Shown here piece after piece: positions 23,670 to 36,418 of a stretch of 60,000 bases of DNA. The notes under the pieces are model-generated. The model was not told the origin of the DNA, searched no databases, and saw only the letters and a program-made list of their open reading frames with translations. Source of the stretch: Diphasiastrum complanatum (lineage: Eukaryota; Streptophyta; Lycopodiopsida; Lycopodiales; Lycopodiaceae); NCBI GenBank assembly GCA_029204225.1, contig CM055095.1, forward strand, positions 9,890,243-9,950,242, written 5' to 3'. The translations under genes and the position numbers were made by a program. How positions within the stretch are numbered: the stretch's first letter is position 1; every line of letters starts with the position of its first letter.

Positions 23670-24395
23670 AATTTATTGAGGACAGGAGCATGTCAATCAA
23701 TTCAGCTCTGAAGCAGGATGTAGGGCTTATTGACTGTTGAGGTCCAGCCTCTCTAATTGGTATGACTCGAGCTAATTAGCAATCTTACAGCTCTTGCGGA
23801 GGTTCGATGAAGCTTGTGCCATAATTATGGCACATTCAACCATGTAACATTATCATGGTTTCCACTTTTCCCTGTACACTAAGGAATCTTCGTGATTTCC
23901 TTGTCTGTATATACTTATTTTTTCGTAGGAACTGTAAAGGCTTGAAAGCTGCAGTTACCTATCCAACGAAATGTAGCATGAAGATACTTCTCGAAGGATT
24001 GGACTGGAGATGAAATCTAACCTCCTGCATATCCCTGGTTATGGCTTTGGAAATGTTTTGCACTTATAATCAAGCGGTGGACAAACTTGCCGCTTTGAAT
24101 CCAGAACTGTGTAAATATCAGATAGAACTTATTTCTTTATGCTCTAGCTCGTAATTGCAAACATGGTTTGGATTTCCATGACTGCTGTAATTTGAATCCA
24201 ACCTTGAAAAGCACTCTCCCATATTTTAGCGAATGCCTTGATTTCAAGCAGCCACAAGATAAAGACAGTCTTTTGGATTCAAAACCAAATGGAACACGTC
24301 TGAAAAAGAACTATTGTGACTTATAATATCCAAAACTAAGCAGATAAGAGTTGTGTATGTTGGGAAATATTGCATCAAAGAGAGCAAAAGCAAAG
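23670..24395. other. 3' flank of the permease gene
   Basis: AT-rich sequence that should contain the 3' UTR and polyadenylation site of the permease; I cannot place the site. No further coding sequence is seen. Confidence 0.4.
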
Positions 24396-24560
24396 CATAG
24401 ATTCAACAGACCAGGCAATAGGCAGTAGGCAGCAAGCAAGATGTGTACACTGCTCATTTCTGGTCTAAAGACTAGTTTACAAAATCAAGACCCTCCCAAC
24501 GTGGGCAAGCTTTATAGCCAACGACCCTGCATAATGCCAAGGAAGACGATCACCGGGATG
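24396..24560. repeat. Copy A of a dispersed repeat
   Basis: Shares with 25490-25840 the blocks CAAGATGTGTACAC, CTCATTTCTGGTCTAAA, GACCCTCC...GGGCA and AATGCCAAG(G)AAGACGATCA in the same order. It is probably part of an old LTR or other retroelement non-coding region. Confidence 0.6.
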
Positions 24561-25489
24561 GACTATCATATTTGGATTTTGGATTTATCTGACATCTACA
24601 AGAAGATACACAAACATTCATTTCATGTTTAGAGCATGAATGCTCTATTTTGAAGAGATACAGATATCTTTGCACTCTTCCACATCCATCAAGAGGTTCT
24701 TGATAAGATTCCTTATCTCCATAATCAAATATGTGCAACATCTCCAGTTAATGACCATTGATTTGAGGAATGCATTGGTTTGAAGTAGCTCATGATGACA
24801 TTCTTCAAGATGATCTTCTTTGGTTTGCTCCTGACCGATGGCTTCCTTTGACCGATGGCTTCCTTCCTGTGAAGTGATCTTACCGAGGTTTCACATTTCA
24901 CACTACAGGCAAGTCCCTTTGCTTGGCCCTTTTCACTTGCCACCCATTTTTTTAATCTTGGCACGTGAGTTGAGAGGCAATGGACCACCCCTATTTCACA
25001 TTCGGATGGTAAGTGTTAATGCAATATGATTGGCCCATTTGAATCTTGACATAAGATTGGTCCATTTTACTAAGGTGGTGTGTTTTGAATAGCACGTATG
25101 AAACTTTTCATGTTAAGAGGTTGAAGGGTGCTCTAAGTTTTTTTTTTCAAGCAATCACCTTTCAACTGGTGAGGTCAAAATTGAAATGCATTTCATTGAT
25201 ATGAATATTGGCAGTGAAGGGTTTAAAAAACTTCAAAATGCAAGCCAACATGGCAGGGGAAGCTTAACATGCCGGGGGGACATTGCCTGGGCCAATAAAA
25301 TAATGGCTTAGAGTTGCCCCTACGTGGCAGTGGGTCCATGCCATGTCATCTGCCACATAGTGGCAAGTGCTTGCTAGTGTGAAAGGGTGGAAGGCCCATT
25401 TTTTTCTCCCTAGACCAATGGGAGAGCTCCATTTCAAATTTTGGACTTGTCGGGCAGTGTAGTATGAAATGGCCCTAAGCAATAGATTT

Positions 25490-25850
25490 CAATAGACTAA
25501 GCAAGAGCCAGTCAGCAGCACTCAAGATGTGTACATAGCTCATTTCTTGTCTAAAAAGATTAGTTCACAAAATAGACTAAGCAATAGCCAGTTAGCAGCA
25601 CTCAAGATGTGTACACAACACATTTCTGGTCTAAAAGATTAGTTCACAAAATTAAGAAACATATTTACAAGTCAAGAAATAGAGAGAAAATGGAGAAGAA
25701 CAAAGATTATCATAAGCTCGTTACATAGTATTAAACCTAGAAATGATTACATCGATTGAATTGTGATTCTTGGATGCCTGACCCTCCTACCATGGGCATG
25801 ATTTAAATCCAAGGCCCAGACAGGGTAATGCCAAGAAGACGATCATCTAG
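25490..25850. repeat. Copy B of the dispersed repeat, with internal 79-bp tandem duplication
   Basis: The first part is a tandem pair, starting about 25490 and 25569 (AATAGACTAAGCAA...TTAGTTCACAAAAT). The second part matches 24490-24560. It directly adjoins a gypsy integrase relic, which supports a retroelement origin. Confidence 0.6.
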
Positions 25851-25879
25851 TGGTGCAGATTGGTGACATCAACAAACGT

Positions 25880-26390
25880 GTAGAAAAACATATTTCACCT
25901 TCTTATAATGATGAGACATAACAAATGCCATGACTGGGTTACCTTCTTCGAGTTCAACTTGTCCATGATGCTTATTAGTGGATTACGATAATGAGCTTGT
26001 GTACAAGTAAATTGATCTTGGATTTGCCAAAGAAGATCTTGCATATGCTCAATAAGATAATCAGCTAACACAACTTTGTGTTGGAGAACAAAGTTTGTAG
26101 GAGCAATAGAGTATGTCCATATGCATGAAAAGGTGTCATGTTGATAGAAGAATAAATTGAGTTGTTTCAACTAAACCTAAGCATTCTACCCATGAACAAA
26201 GACGTTGTTGCATATAGAAACATAATATTTCTTCTAGAACTTGATTCAAATGTTCCATTTGACCATTCGTTTCACAATGATATGCAACACTACATAGTAA
26301 CTTAGTACCCAAAGAGTGAAATAATGAAGAAATTAGTTGTAAACTTGGGATCTTGATTAGTCATGATGGTCTTTGTAGAATCACGAAGCA
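25880..26390 (-). pseudogene. Ty3/gypsy integrase relic
   Basis: The minus-strand translation, with many stops and frame changes, gives TNQDPKFTTNFF (usual form SDRDPKFTSxFW, second catalytic Asp), ETNGQMEHLNQVLEEILC (usual form PQTDGQTERVNQVLE, with the catalytic Glu position), and then the W.E...L and YG-containing blocks in decayed form. Far older than the other elements in the window. An A-rich run lies at its outer edge (about 26389-26406). Confidence 0.7.
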
Positions 26391-26409
26391 AAAAAAAAAA
26401 AAAAAAGAA

Positions 26410-29400
26410 CTGTAAGTGGTAGAAATAAGAGCTTAAATTTATTACCTCCCATGGGACATTTTAGTGGCTATTTTTGACACAACTTACTTACATAAGTTTG
26501 TTTAGCATATGGTGTTGTGTTGGTTACATGAAAGCCAAATCGCAAGGACATGCGTCCCATGATTGCCAACCAAGCATTACCCAATAAGCCCTATGATACG
26601 ATTTGTATAGTGGTCTCTGGGATTGAGTAAAGAACTAAAGTCCTCATATTTATGTGGAATGTTTCTCATGTGCAATTCTAGCTTTGTTGAATCTGTGCTC
26701 ACAAAAAACCTACAAAGCCTTACGAGCTCATTTTTGAAATCATAGATTCACCTATTGAATTTAATGGTTGTAGGTTTTTAAAGGCCGGTAATAAAAATCG
26801 ATATTACTTTTTTTACCTATTGAGAAAAAACTTATAAGTTTTTTAACCTTCTTAAAAAAACTTTCATAATTTTTTTTTATGGGCTTTCCCTAAATGCCAC
26901 ATGTCATGACCCTAGGGCCTGGGCCTAGGCCTGCAATTTCACCTTTTACTTCTCCTTAATGGCTTTGGCCACTTGGTAATGGAAGTAACAGGTTGGACAC
27001 AACAATGTTGAGTGGACGCTTGGTTGGAGGTTGGCACCAACCCTCAGTGGGCACTAGGTTCTAACCCTTCTTAGGCTTTAGCGATACCATCGATTTCAGA
27101 CCACCACAACAGTAGTTCCTAGGTTGTAAACAAGTGAGTTTAATCTCTGTTGGCTTTTTAGTAATTGAGTTTAATCACAATTTGTTCATAAAAAACTTAT
27201 CAATGTTGCAAGCAGCAACACACATTGTCTTTGTTATTTCTAATAGCATTGCCTTAAGCTTTTCGGTTTTTGTGCACATACAAGCCACATCAGTATCGGA
27301 TTGATTGTTCCATCTTGCTTACTGTGGCATTCATAGTGCATGCCACTTACTTCTTGTGGTCAACTTTTTGCTGGCCATGTCTTTTAACAATGGCTTTATG
27401 TCCATTCTGAGGATGAAGAATGTCATGTTTGCAAGGATGTCATAAGCAGTCAACTTAATGTCATAAGCACTCAACTTAATTTAGACCCTACAACTCCCAT
27501 TCGTTTTTGGTGACTTATGCTACATATAGCCTAGGTAGCATTATGTTGGCAGTTTTGCCAATGGCTCAACAAGTAGGTTATTGAAGCTCACTAAATGGAT
27601 AGAACCCAATCAAGAAGACTTTCAACAACAAGATGAGTACCAAATCAATTATGAATTTCAATGAGATCAAAGTGATGATTATCGTAGAGAACAATTTTCA
27701 CAGAGATCAAGTAGTCAATTCAGCTAGCAATCTTCTAGTCGGTGACTATCAATATGAGATTCCAAATATTTATCTTCACAACACTCATCAATGTCCATTA
27801 TACAAGCAGTTTTATCATCAACCTATTTAAATGAATTGATAGAGGTAGATATGAAGCCAATTGCTGATTTTAATGAGCCAATACTTCAATGGTTTCGGTT
27901 TGATATTGGAAATGTTGTAAATACAATGTGCATGGTTCTTGATCTTACTCAGTGTGAGTGTATGCAACACTTTATGATGTTTTTGATTATTTCAAACCAA
28001 ACATTGTTCACATATTAAATATATATGATATATTTCAAATGTTTCTCAAGGAAAACAAATCAATAGCATATTCCAAAATGATTCACGTTGAGCATTTGTA
28101 TGGATCATGTGGATATCAATCTATTTGATGATGGAAATCCATCTTACAAGATCTATGGGTAGCTTGCTATTGCTAGAAAATCTCATGTTTATGGGGTCTC
28201 TAGAGCTCAATACCCAATATCTAATCCCCATGCATATTCATTTTATGTCAATAGGAATAGCATTTGAGGATATTTTTTTAGACAAATGCAATTTCTTGAG
28301 AAGTTGATGATAATTCATGGCTTAAATCCATATCACTTTTTTTGGAAAGGTTTACATTGCTCTACAAATTAGAATGCAGTCAATCAATTATTGAGTGGTG
28401 TTAACAATGGTTCTCTAACATTAGAGAATTTATATAGTAGAAATATCAAGTCCATGGGACAATCTCTTACTGTCTCGACATTCTCTTACTTTTGATGTTT
28501 TAAGCATGCTTTTAAAAAACTATAGACATCATATTTTTGACAGTGTCCGACTTAAATATGGGTAAATTTGAAGAATTATACTTCGGTTAATAATATATCT
28601 TGTAAATTTTAACATACATCTAAGTTGCATTTCTAACATCAACTACATATTGTATAGGTTCATGTATGATCAACAATTCATAACTACAAGTGTTGATGTA
28701 TCAAGTGTAGTTTAGATAATCAAACTAATCAAACGACATCCATTGTTTAATGTGCTAGAAAAACCAGATGCAATGGAAAAACATGAGTCCAAGCAGATCA
28801 AATGGATCACCCAAAATGACATGATGTTGAAGAAATAGACAAAAGAGAATAGTTTGGTGATACTTTCTATCTAGTTCATGTAAATATGGTTGCCAAAAAG
28901 CAATACAGTGCTTCATTAACCTCTTCTTTGGGTTCTATTGGAAAAATAAATTGTAGACTAAATTTATCAAATGGATTCAATTTAAATAGCTTTGGATCTA
29001 TCAAGCATATATCTTCACTCTGCAGGATAAAAATGTTTAAGTAGGAAGAACATCATATGTTTTTAAAACATAGGTATTCAAAAGTGCATAATAGTATCCA
29101 TTTGCTTGGTCAAAAAGAAATCATTAGCCTTAAGAATGAAGGCCTTTAGACCTCTAAAAATTTCCTAATTAAGGATAACTAGCCAAATATGGCCTATAAT
29201 ATACTTAGCAGGGCCTAACAAGGACTAACTATAGTATATGATAGTTAAGTTTAGTTAGGTCATGTGGCTTGTGAGAAATTGGCAAAAATCTAGCTTGGTA
29301 TTTTTTATGATGAAAGTTTGTAGGTGAATTTCACATGTGTGGAGGATGTTCCCACGTGTGGAGAATTGTAAAGTAAATCAAAATGTTTGATGTAGGGGTC

Positions 29401-29540
29401 TCATAGAATTTCATAGTCAAGCATTTAGGTGTAGGATGTTGATAGGGTCAAATTTGGCATAGATGGCAAATTATCCATTTCCACTTGTAATGCCACTATT
29501 GAGCCAAAATAGAGTAAGAGGCCAAACTTGTGCCAATTAG
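26410..29540. other. Gene-less AT-rich stretch
   Basis: No recognised protein. Around 27600-27760 a Gln/Asn/Arg/Ser-rich reading broken by stops could be a gag relic but has no zinc knuckle. Small frames at 27791-28018 and 28107-28307 are unassigned. Poly-T/A runs occur at about 26808-26880. Confidence 0.4.
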
Positions 29541-29585
29541 AGTGTAGACAAGTGTAATGCTTTTGTTTGATGAAGTTTAAGAGGT

Positions 29586-29715
29586 CCAATAGGATTTAGA
29601 GGTGGAACCATGTGTGGTCCAATAGGAATTTGAGGTGTGCTTGAATATAGTCCAATAAAATTTAGAGGTGCATGGATCAATGGTCCAATAGGATTAAGAG
29701 GTGGCAAAGTGTGAT
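29586..29715. repeat. Four degenerate repeats of a GGTCCAATAGGATTTAGAGGTGG unit
   Basis: Copies of a roughly 22-bp core start at about 29586, 29626, 29657 and 29691, spaced 31-40 bp. The unit keeps one frame on the minus strand, giving a Pro/Ile-rich repeat (PLNPIGP), but no longer gene is supported. Confidence 0.65.
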
Positions 29716-29719
29716 CCAA

Positions 29720-30345
29720 TCATAGTTAAGCATAGTGGTAGCTCATGAATCTACTAGTATCATTGTACTCCTCATTTTGGATCTAATTGATTTTGAGATT
29801 GAGTGGATTTTGAGTGTCATTGAATTTCTAGTTTTCTCTCTCTACTTGAGAGCTCATGATGATTTTTCTCTCTCTACCCAAGGAGAGCAGCTTGTTTTTA
29901 CTTAGAATACTTTTGGAACACTTCCCACACGTGTGAGTGAGAGTTGGAAGTGGGTACACACCTTAGGAGATCACAAGTACATGTTGTGGACAATCCACAC
30001 GTGTGAAATTCAACATGGCTCTCATTCACAAAAGAAAGAGAAGATAAAACTTCAAGTTCACTTAGGTATAGAGAAAAACCTAGCATCCAAATCCCTATTC
30101 ATAAATTCTTATCCACCTAGTGGTTGGATCATGGTGAGTCATGTGGTTCGTGGCAAATCTCACCAATAACGTTTACAATCTAGAAATTCAACTTGAAGCT
30201 CAATAAGGCCACTTGAAAATATAACAAGATCTTATTACATTGACTTCTAATCTAAGTACTAGCTATATATTACAATTTTAATACTCAAAACTAGATTGTT
30301 TTCCAACACGATTGGGCTAATGACTCCCTAAGTATATCAGCTACA
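29720..30345. other. Gene-less stretch
   Basis: No recognised coding sequence or element border. CCACACGTGTGA occurs at about 29927-29935 and 29997-30005; it contains a palindromic CACGTG core and may be chance. Confidence 0.3.
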
Positions 30346-30348
30346 CAC

Positions 30349-31500
30349 TCAAATGTAGGCACATGGTCTATTTTGATCTCCTTTACTAGCACCTTTCCCC
30401 TTACAAAATGAGGAGGTTGCAATATGCTTGCTCCTTACATGAACGATTGGGTTGGAAGTAAGTGCTTGGGCTGCAATACAGTCACATTTTAGCAAGGGAG
30501 TGTCTTTAGACCTGACGATCTTGAATTCCACCATAATTATTTTGATCCACAAGATTTTTCTTGTGGTCGATGTCAATGCTTTTTACTTAGCCTCAATGAA
30601 AGGGAGAGAAACTATCTTGCTTTTTTTCAAAGCAATGAAATAGCTCCTCCTTTTCCAAGAAAGATAGCATGACCCGTTATGGATCTTCTATCTATCCTAC
30701 AAAATCTAAATTTGAAAATCCCATCAAGTACATGTTCTCTCCTCAACACAAAATGCCAAAGTCGAGGGTGCTAGAATCTATCTAACCACTCTTTTAGCTG
30801 ATTTTCAATAATAGATCAATGGATTTTGCTTGAATTGACTTAATCTATAGACACTAGAATTTAGACCAAATCTTCTTATGGTCAGCCATATTAAGGAGCC
30901 TATGAGACTTCTACAAAGAGTGATGTCCTTGAAGGATCTTTCATCCTCTCCAATAGGATCTCTTACATAGTGCCCCATGGGAATTTCTAAACTTTTGTTA
31001 TATATCAACGTTGAACCTTTTGTGGACTGACATGGCATGCTTACATTGGCAAGTGAAGCTATCCTTAGATTTCCTAACTACCTCAATGTCAAAAATGTAG
31101 TGCAAAGGGCCAAGATATTGCATCTTGAACTCTTTACACAATGCCAATTTTGTCTCATCAATACTATCTCCACTAAAGATTATGTGATCTACATATAATA
31201 CAAGAATGACTACATACACATCATGAAATTTAAAGTACAAAGATGGATGATATTCGCTCAAGGTGAATCCAAGATTGAGAAGAAAGGAATTGAGTCGAGC
31301 ATTCCATGATCTTGGAGCTTATTTCAAGCCATACAAGCTTAGGTTGATCCATGTAGATCTCCTCCTCAACATAACCATTAGAAGTGCATTAGTCACACCC
31401 ATTTGCCAAAGTGACCAACTAAACGAGATGCCAAGACAATCAAGATTCTATATTAGTCATTTTAGCCATGGGTGCAAAGTCTCATTATAGTCTAAATCTC
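30349..31500 (-). pseudogene. Ty1/copia RT-RNase H relic
   Basis: Read on the minus strand from 31500 down, with several frameshifts. Blocks: WINLSLYGLK.APRSWN (usual form KSLYGLKQAPRAW), SEYHPSLYFKF, VILVLYVDHIIFSGDS (usual form YVDD; the second Asp is His), LGPLHYIFDIEV, CRSLIGSLIWLT (usual form YRxxIGSLxYL), and at 30349-30576 an RNase H end with NPIVHVRSKHIA (usual form NPxFHxRTKHI). The copia-type order and the YVDD-type box are clear. Integrase and gag are not seen. Confidence 0.85.
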
Positions 31501-31502
31501 TA

Positions 31503-31960
31503 ATGTGGGAAAAAAACTACTCCGACAGGCACCCCACTGATGCTTTCCTTCCCCTGGCAATTGAGACTTATGGCACCTTGCATCGACGCTTTGAGAATTT
31601 TCTTCGCATGTGTTCTCACAAGCGACAGAGCGTCAAGGTATTCCTAGTTCTATTCTCGTGGCTTCTTTCAAACAACGTATTTCCATTGCCCTACAACATG
31701 CTCAGGCCCTATCAATTCTGCAATGGGCGATGGTGGATGGGTCTGCTACATCTCATCTCCCTTCATTAGCGACTCACCACCTCTTCACTTTTCTAATCTG
31801 CTGTAGTCTTTTGGTAGGCTCCCACTGACATCATCATAGTCTATGCACTTTTATTTTAAATGCCAGGATCTGAATTAATCTTAACTTTACTGTAAGCTTC
31901 GCTCTTGTTTGAGCTTACTTTCGTTTAAACTTCCCTTCGGGGTGTATATATCATTTTCAT
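31503..31960 (+). pseudogene. Possible LINE 3' coding fragment and tail
   Basis: The plus-strand reading DRHPTDAFLPLAIETYGTLH then RFENFLRMCSHK, with a downstream frame (ISIALQHAQALSILQWAMV), resembles a C-terminal region I associate with plant non-LTR elements. It is followed by a T-rich non-coding tail with TGTAAGCTTCGCTCTTGTTTGAGC and GGGTGTATATATCATTTTCATC. It might be the missing 3' end of a LINE like the one at 3864-10623, but no overlap proves this. Assignment is from memory of the motif and uncertain. Confidence 0.4.
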
Positions 31961-31964
31961 CAAT

Positions 31965-32404
31965 GTACCTATTACTTTTTCCTATGAATAAATGCACCAG
32001 GGTGCTCATTCCTAAGGGTCTCAAGATTAGATTAGAACATCAATCGATGCATTGGAAGTCCTTAAAGTGAATCACATTCAAATATACACTTCTAGCCTTT
32101 AGTCTTAGATGGGCACTAAGTCACAAAGAACAAAACTTGCCAAAATGATACCACCTCAAGATTTTGGATTTTTCTTGATTTTTAAACCTCACAAAAACTT
32201 AGATGAAACATCTTGCCCCTAAAATCACCTGATAAAGGTTTAGAAACAAGAGTTGAAGCCTAAGACCAAATTGAGTTTTTACTAGCTTAAAAAGTCATCC
32301 AATTGGTACTCAAACTTGTGATTTGTTATTTGAGATCTTATTTGTGATGAATTTTTATATCCATAACTAATAACATTTGAGTTCTTAGGATCATACAAGG
32401 ATCA
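31965..32404. other. Gene-less flank of the LARD-like element
   Basis: AT-rich sequence with no recognised coding potential. Confidence 0.4.
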
Positions 32405-32409
32405 CTTAG
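32405..32409 (+). repeat. Target-site duplication CTTAG (left copy)
   Basis: CTTAG stands directly before the 5' LTR and again directly after the 3' LTR at 39286-39290. Confidence 0.85.
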
Positions 32410-32929
32410 CGTTATGTCCATGACCAGTAAGTAGGATTCAGTATACTCCTAGTCTTGGATACACGATACTCCAGTAAATCAAGTTGTTAGTTATGCCACG
32501 TCATACTGGATGTGACCCGAAAGTAACTAATATCTTTGTGAGGCCCAGAACACACTAAATGGAGTTTAGACAAGGTTTGAGACAGTGAATGCATGTGTAG
32601 AGTTATCAATAGCAATTCTATGAATAGTTGGTCCATGCATAGGACTCTATTCTAGGTGAATCTATGTATAGGAAACTTAGGGCTATGCATGGCTATGTGC
32701 CCGGAATGCTTATGGCTCTATAAGAAGAGGCCAAACTCGCCCTACTCCTCATTGTGATCATGGATTCATTGCGAGGGTTTCACTCTACATTCATGCCTCT
32801 TGTTCCTTGGCTTGGGGGTGAAGCTTCTAGAGCTGATTGGTTGCTTCTACTTGGTTGGGTGGTTGCTCCATAGTGTGTTTTCCATTGTGTTTTATCTTGT
32901 AAGCAGGATCTTAGGGAGCTTCCCTTATA
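32410..32929 (+). repeat. 5' LTR of the LARD-like element
   Basis: Matches 38770-39285 along its whole length. Its first base is C where the other copy has T (TGTTATGTCC). It contains CTCTATAAGAAG near 32717, a plausible TATA region, and ends TTATA one base before the primer site. Confidence 0.9.
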
Positions 32930-32930
32930 G

Positions 32931-32943
32931 TGGTATCAGAGCA
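32931..32943 (+). promoter_or_regulatory. Primer-binding site, initiator-Met tRNA
   Basis: TGGTATCAGAGCA, the common plant LTR-element site complementary to the 3' end of initiator-Met tRNA, one base after the LTR end. Confidence 0.92.
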
Positions 32944-35900
32944 AGGCTTACGAAGATTGGAGAACATGGAGAAAGGTTGTCTTTCGTCGAAATTTTGGAT
33001 TGGATCTATGAGAATTCTCTTCCAAGGTGGATAGCAAGGGTGCACGTGAGTTTGTTATCCCAGTTTCAATTTGCATGTTGCTAAGATCCATTACTCTTGG
33101 GATTCTTTGTGGTTTTATGAAGAATTGTCCTTGAAGGCCAATTTGTGATGCTTTTTGGGAGCTTTTCCTTGTGTAGATCAAATCTTTGGTAAATCTGAAT
33201 TTTCCAGCAAGTGTACTCTCATTTTAGGGTTCATTAATGATGAAATTAATGATGCATGCCGAATGATTTATGATTTTAGGCTATGTTTTGGTCAAAATTG
33301 CTTGGTTTTTCATGTTTTTTAGCACAAAATAGATAATAAAAACCAAAATCCAGCAAGATCAGATCAATGAGATGGTTGTAATTTTGGAAATTGGTTTGCA
33401 TGTGTTAGAGAAAGAGTTGTATGTCATGAATTTCCACTTTATGGTGATGAAAAAACCGGAAAATAGCCAAAAATCATCATTTTTGTTTCTTTTTTCATAA
33501 AATTGGATAGTAGGTGGCTGTAAAACACCATGTAGAGCTTGTAAAGAGGTGAACCAAAGTCTTTTAAAACCAAGAATTCCAGGAATTGAACTTGTAGGAA
33601 GTCAAAAAGTTCAAAAAAATGACCATTTTTTGGTGATTTTGGGGGGATGGATTTTTCCAAATCCATAAGGAGATCATTCTGGAACTAATTACAGCATGAT
33701 TAGCATTCCTTTTTACCTTCCCAGAAAGCTATCAGACTTGTGAATTGATGGCCGGTGGCTTATGCACCATCTCCATCAAGTTTGAAGCTATTTTGACTTC
33801 TACAAATCAAGAAATCTTCGTTCTCAGCCTATACAGCATCTTAGGATCAGTATGAATGCTTCATGGAAGTCTAATAGGCTGTTTAAGACTGTTGGTAACA
33901 TCAATTTTGAGCTTGGAGAGGTGTTTGCACGTTTTTTTATCATTTGGTCTGGCAGCTCTGATCTCGCACATGTGAAGCCTAGGTGGCAGGCTGACATGGC
34001 AAGCATCTTGTTCACTTGGTCTCCCTCTATACTGAGCTTTACAGCACCCAATCTGGTGTCCTGTAGCCAAAGTTATGATCATCTGAAGTTTTGCAGTTTT
34101 GTGAGTAAAATTTGCAAAATTTGGAATTGTTCTGATTGCATGCCAGTCATTTCCCTAATTTGTAGTACTGTGTTTGCATGGATTAGTTGCATGTTGATTC
34201 TTAGAGTGATTCTGACATGCATGAGGGATTTACAATTGATTTGAGTGGTCATACGCATGTGCTCTGACAATTGGGTCACAATTCAATGTTAATGGCTGAC
34301 AAATTCCGTAAAACTGAAGTTTACGTAAAAATTTTCATAATGACCTTTATGACTGACGTGTGCTTTGCATGCCAGTTTGACATTGGGTTAGTAACATTAG
34401 GAATCGGACAATGTTTTAATTTTTTTCGATTCCGATTGCCTTTTAAACTAACAGTATTTTCGTTAGAATTTTTGAATTATGTAAAATAAAGCAAATTTTG
34501 AGTTGTCCGAAAAAAATCAAAATTTCGATCATTTTTTTGTTATCTATGGAATCAATTTAGATTAGTGAATTGATTAAACTGAGTTTATCAGTCAGAAATT
34601 GATCACACTGTTTTCACTAAGTCTAAATTATTTTCCGATGATAGATAAGTTAAAATTAACAGAAGAAACCGCAATGAATTGCCGACAGTTTTTACGGTGC
34701 TGTCATTTTCTAAATTTGGAGTTGGGAACTCACAAATTAAAAGTTAAATTTGATTTTTTTTTCTTTATTGTTGAATTTCAATTTGGTAAAAATTGGAAAT
34801 CAGTTACTTGTCTTATAAGTTTTCTAATTGATGTTGATCGATAGAAATCAGTCAAGTGAACGTTTGTGCAAGATACTCGTTAAATTTGATTAAAATCATC
34901 AAACACTATGAAATGACCAGGTTGAATGAGTGGCAAAAGTATTTTTTATCTAGTCAGTAAATCTGACAAGATACGGTTCAATAATTACTGAAATCCTATT
35001 GGTGGGATTTCCATGCATGTAATTTCATATTCTATGTTTGGATGGGTTTTGACAATATTAGCGGAGTAATGCCAAATCAGTCAATAAAAAGAAAAAACAG
35101 TCCAATTTGTGATAATAGGAATTACATAACTGATTTTATTTCTAGTAGGATTCTATGGTGAATTATATTCAGCCCAGGTATAGGACATAAATAAAATTGT
35201 TTTGGATTTTTTCCTACAGAAATTAGTTTTTAAACATTTACTAATGTCATTACGTCTTCTTGGTATCTTAGCTGAAATAGATTTTCAGGGAACTGAAAAT
35301 TCTAAGGAGGGAAGAAGAGTGGACATCAGTGGTAGTAAGTGTGATCGGGAAATGTATTTCGCAGTTAGGATTTTGGTAATCCATGTAAATAATCGCTTAA
35401 TACTGGTTATTAATTTCCTAGTTAGAATTCATTCAGTTGAATTCGTAACTGATATCTTTGTAACCATTGAGTTATCCACAGTTTTGGATGTCAATTGTGA
35501 GGTTTAGAAGTGGACTCTGATACGTGGATTACATTGGATCTATTAGTTGACAGAAGCTTGTCCCTAGACTTGATGCATAAGTAGGGGTTTGAAGCTTATC
35601 ATTAACCAGAAAGGATCAGGATGTAACATTGAACCATGTTAATTCTTCTATCTAGGTCACAAAATCAGATGTGGATTATGGGTATCCATCTGATAGGCAT
35701 GCCAGTCATCCAAATAAAAAAAGGATTCTCCAGTGTTTGGGAACAACAGATAATTTCCTATAGTGATTGTAGGACAGCTAGATGATCAGTGGATCTCTAG
35801 AATATCAGATAAGACGGTTAAGGGTTTTTTGGAAGGAAAAGCTGATGGTATGGGACGTCAGTGATTTTAAAAAGAAAATTCTAGGACTGTAAAGATCTGA

Positions 35901-36319
35901 TGATCAATGGTGTGTTTTAGTACCTAGTCGCGATATGGGAAAGAAGATAACCATTCGATCAAATGTGGGATATTTTGGAAAAATTTGAGGTTTAATCTAG
36001 ATCCCAATGTGGTATCTCATTATTTACAAAATCAGAGGCCCTCAAATCTATTTCTCGCTTTCTTAATTAATCCTTTACTTCTTAGTAATTTTCTCGAATA
36101 TAAGACATCAGACTAATTTATATGATTCTTTCCAGCATGAAGTTATTCTTTTGAAAGATTGTTATGTCATATAAATTACTACTTGTGTGAATAGACTTGA
36201 AATTCAGATAAATTTTAAGGTTAAAATGTTTAAATTTCTTAAACCTAGATTATCTTTGGTGCATAAATGGATTTCGATGGAATAGTAGTTTCTATCACTC
36301 AGAGTGAAAATATTCGGAA

Positions 36320-36418
36320 GAGGGGTGAAGTGGTGGGATAAAATTCATCTTTCTAGTTAACTTTTATGGAAATTAATAATTTCTTTAAAAGGAGGGGTGA
36401 AGTGGTGGGATAAAATTC
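36320..36418. repeat. 27-bp direct repeat, 72 bp apart
   Basis: GAGGGGTGAAGTGGTGGGAT plus AAAATTC occurs perfectly at 36320-36346 and 36392-36418 inside the LARD-like element. Confidence 0.92.

Noticed and set aside
29927-30005. CACGTG palindromes as a functional promoter element
   Set aside because: No gene lies nearby and two copies of a short palindrome can occur by chance.
34271-35507. Small frames in the LARD-like element as genes
   Set aside because: They are AT-rich, short and without motifs; expected by chance in such sequence.
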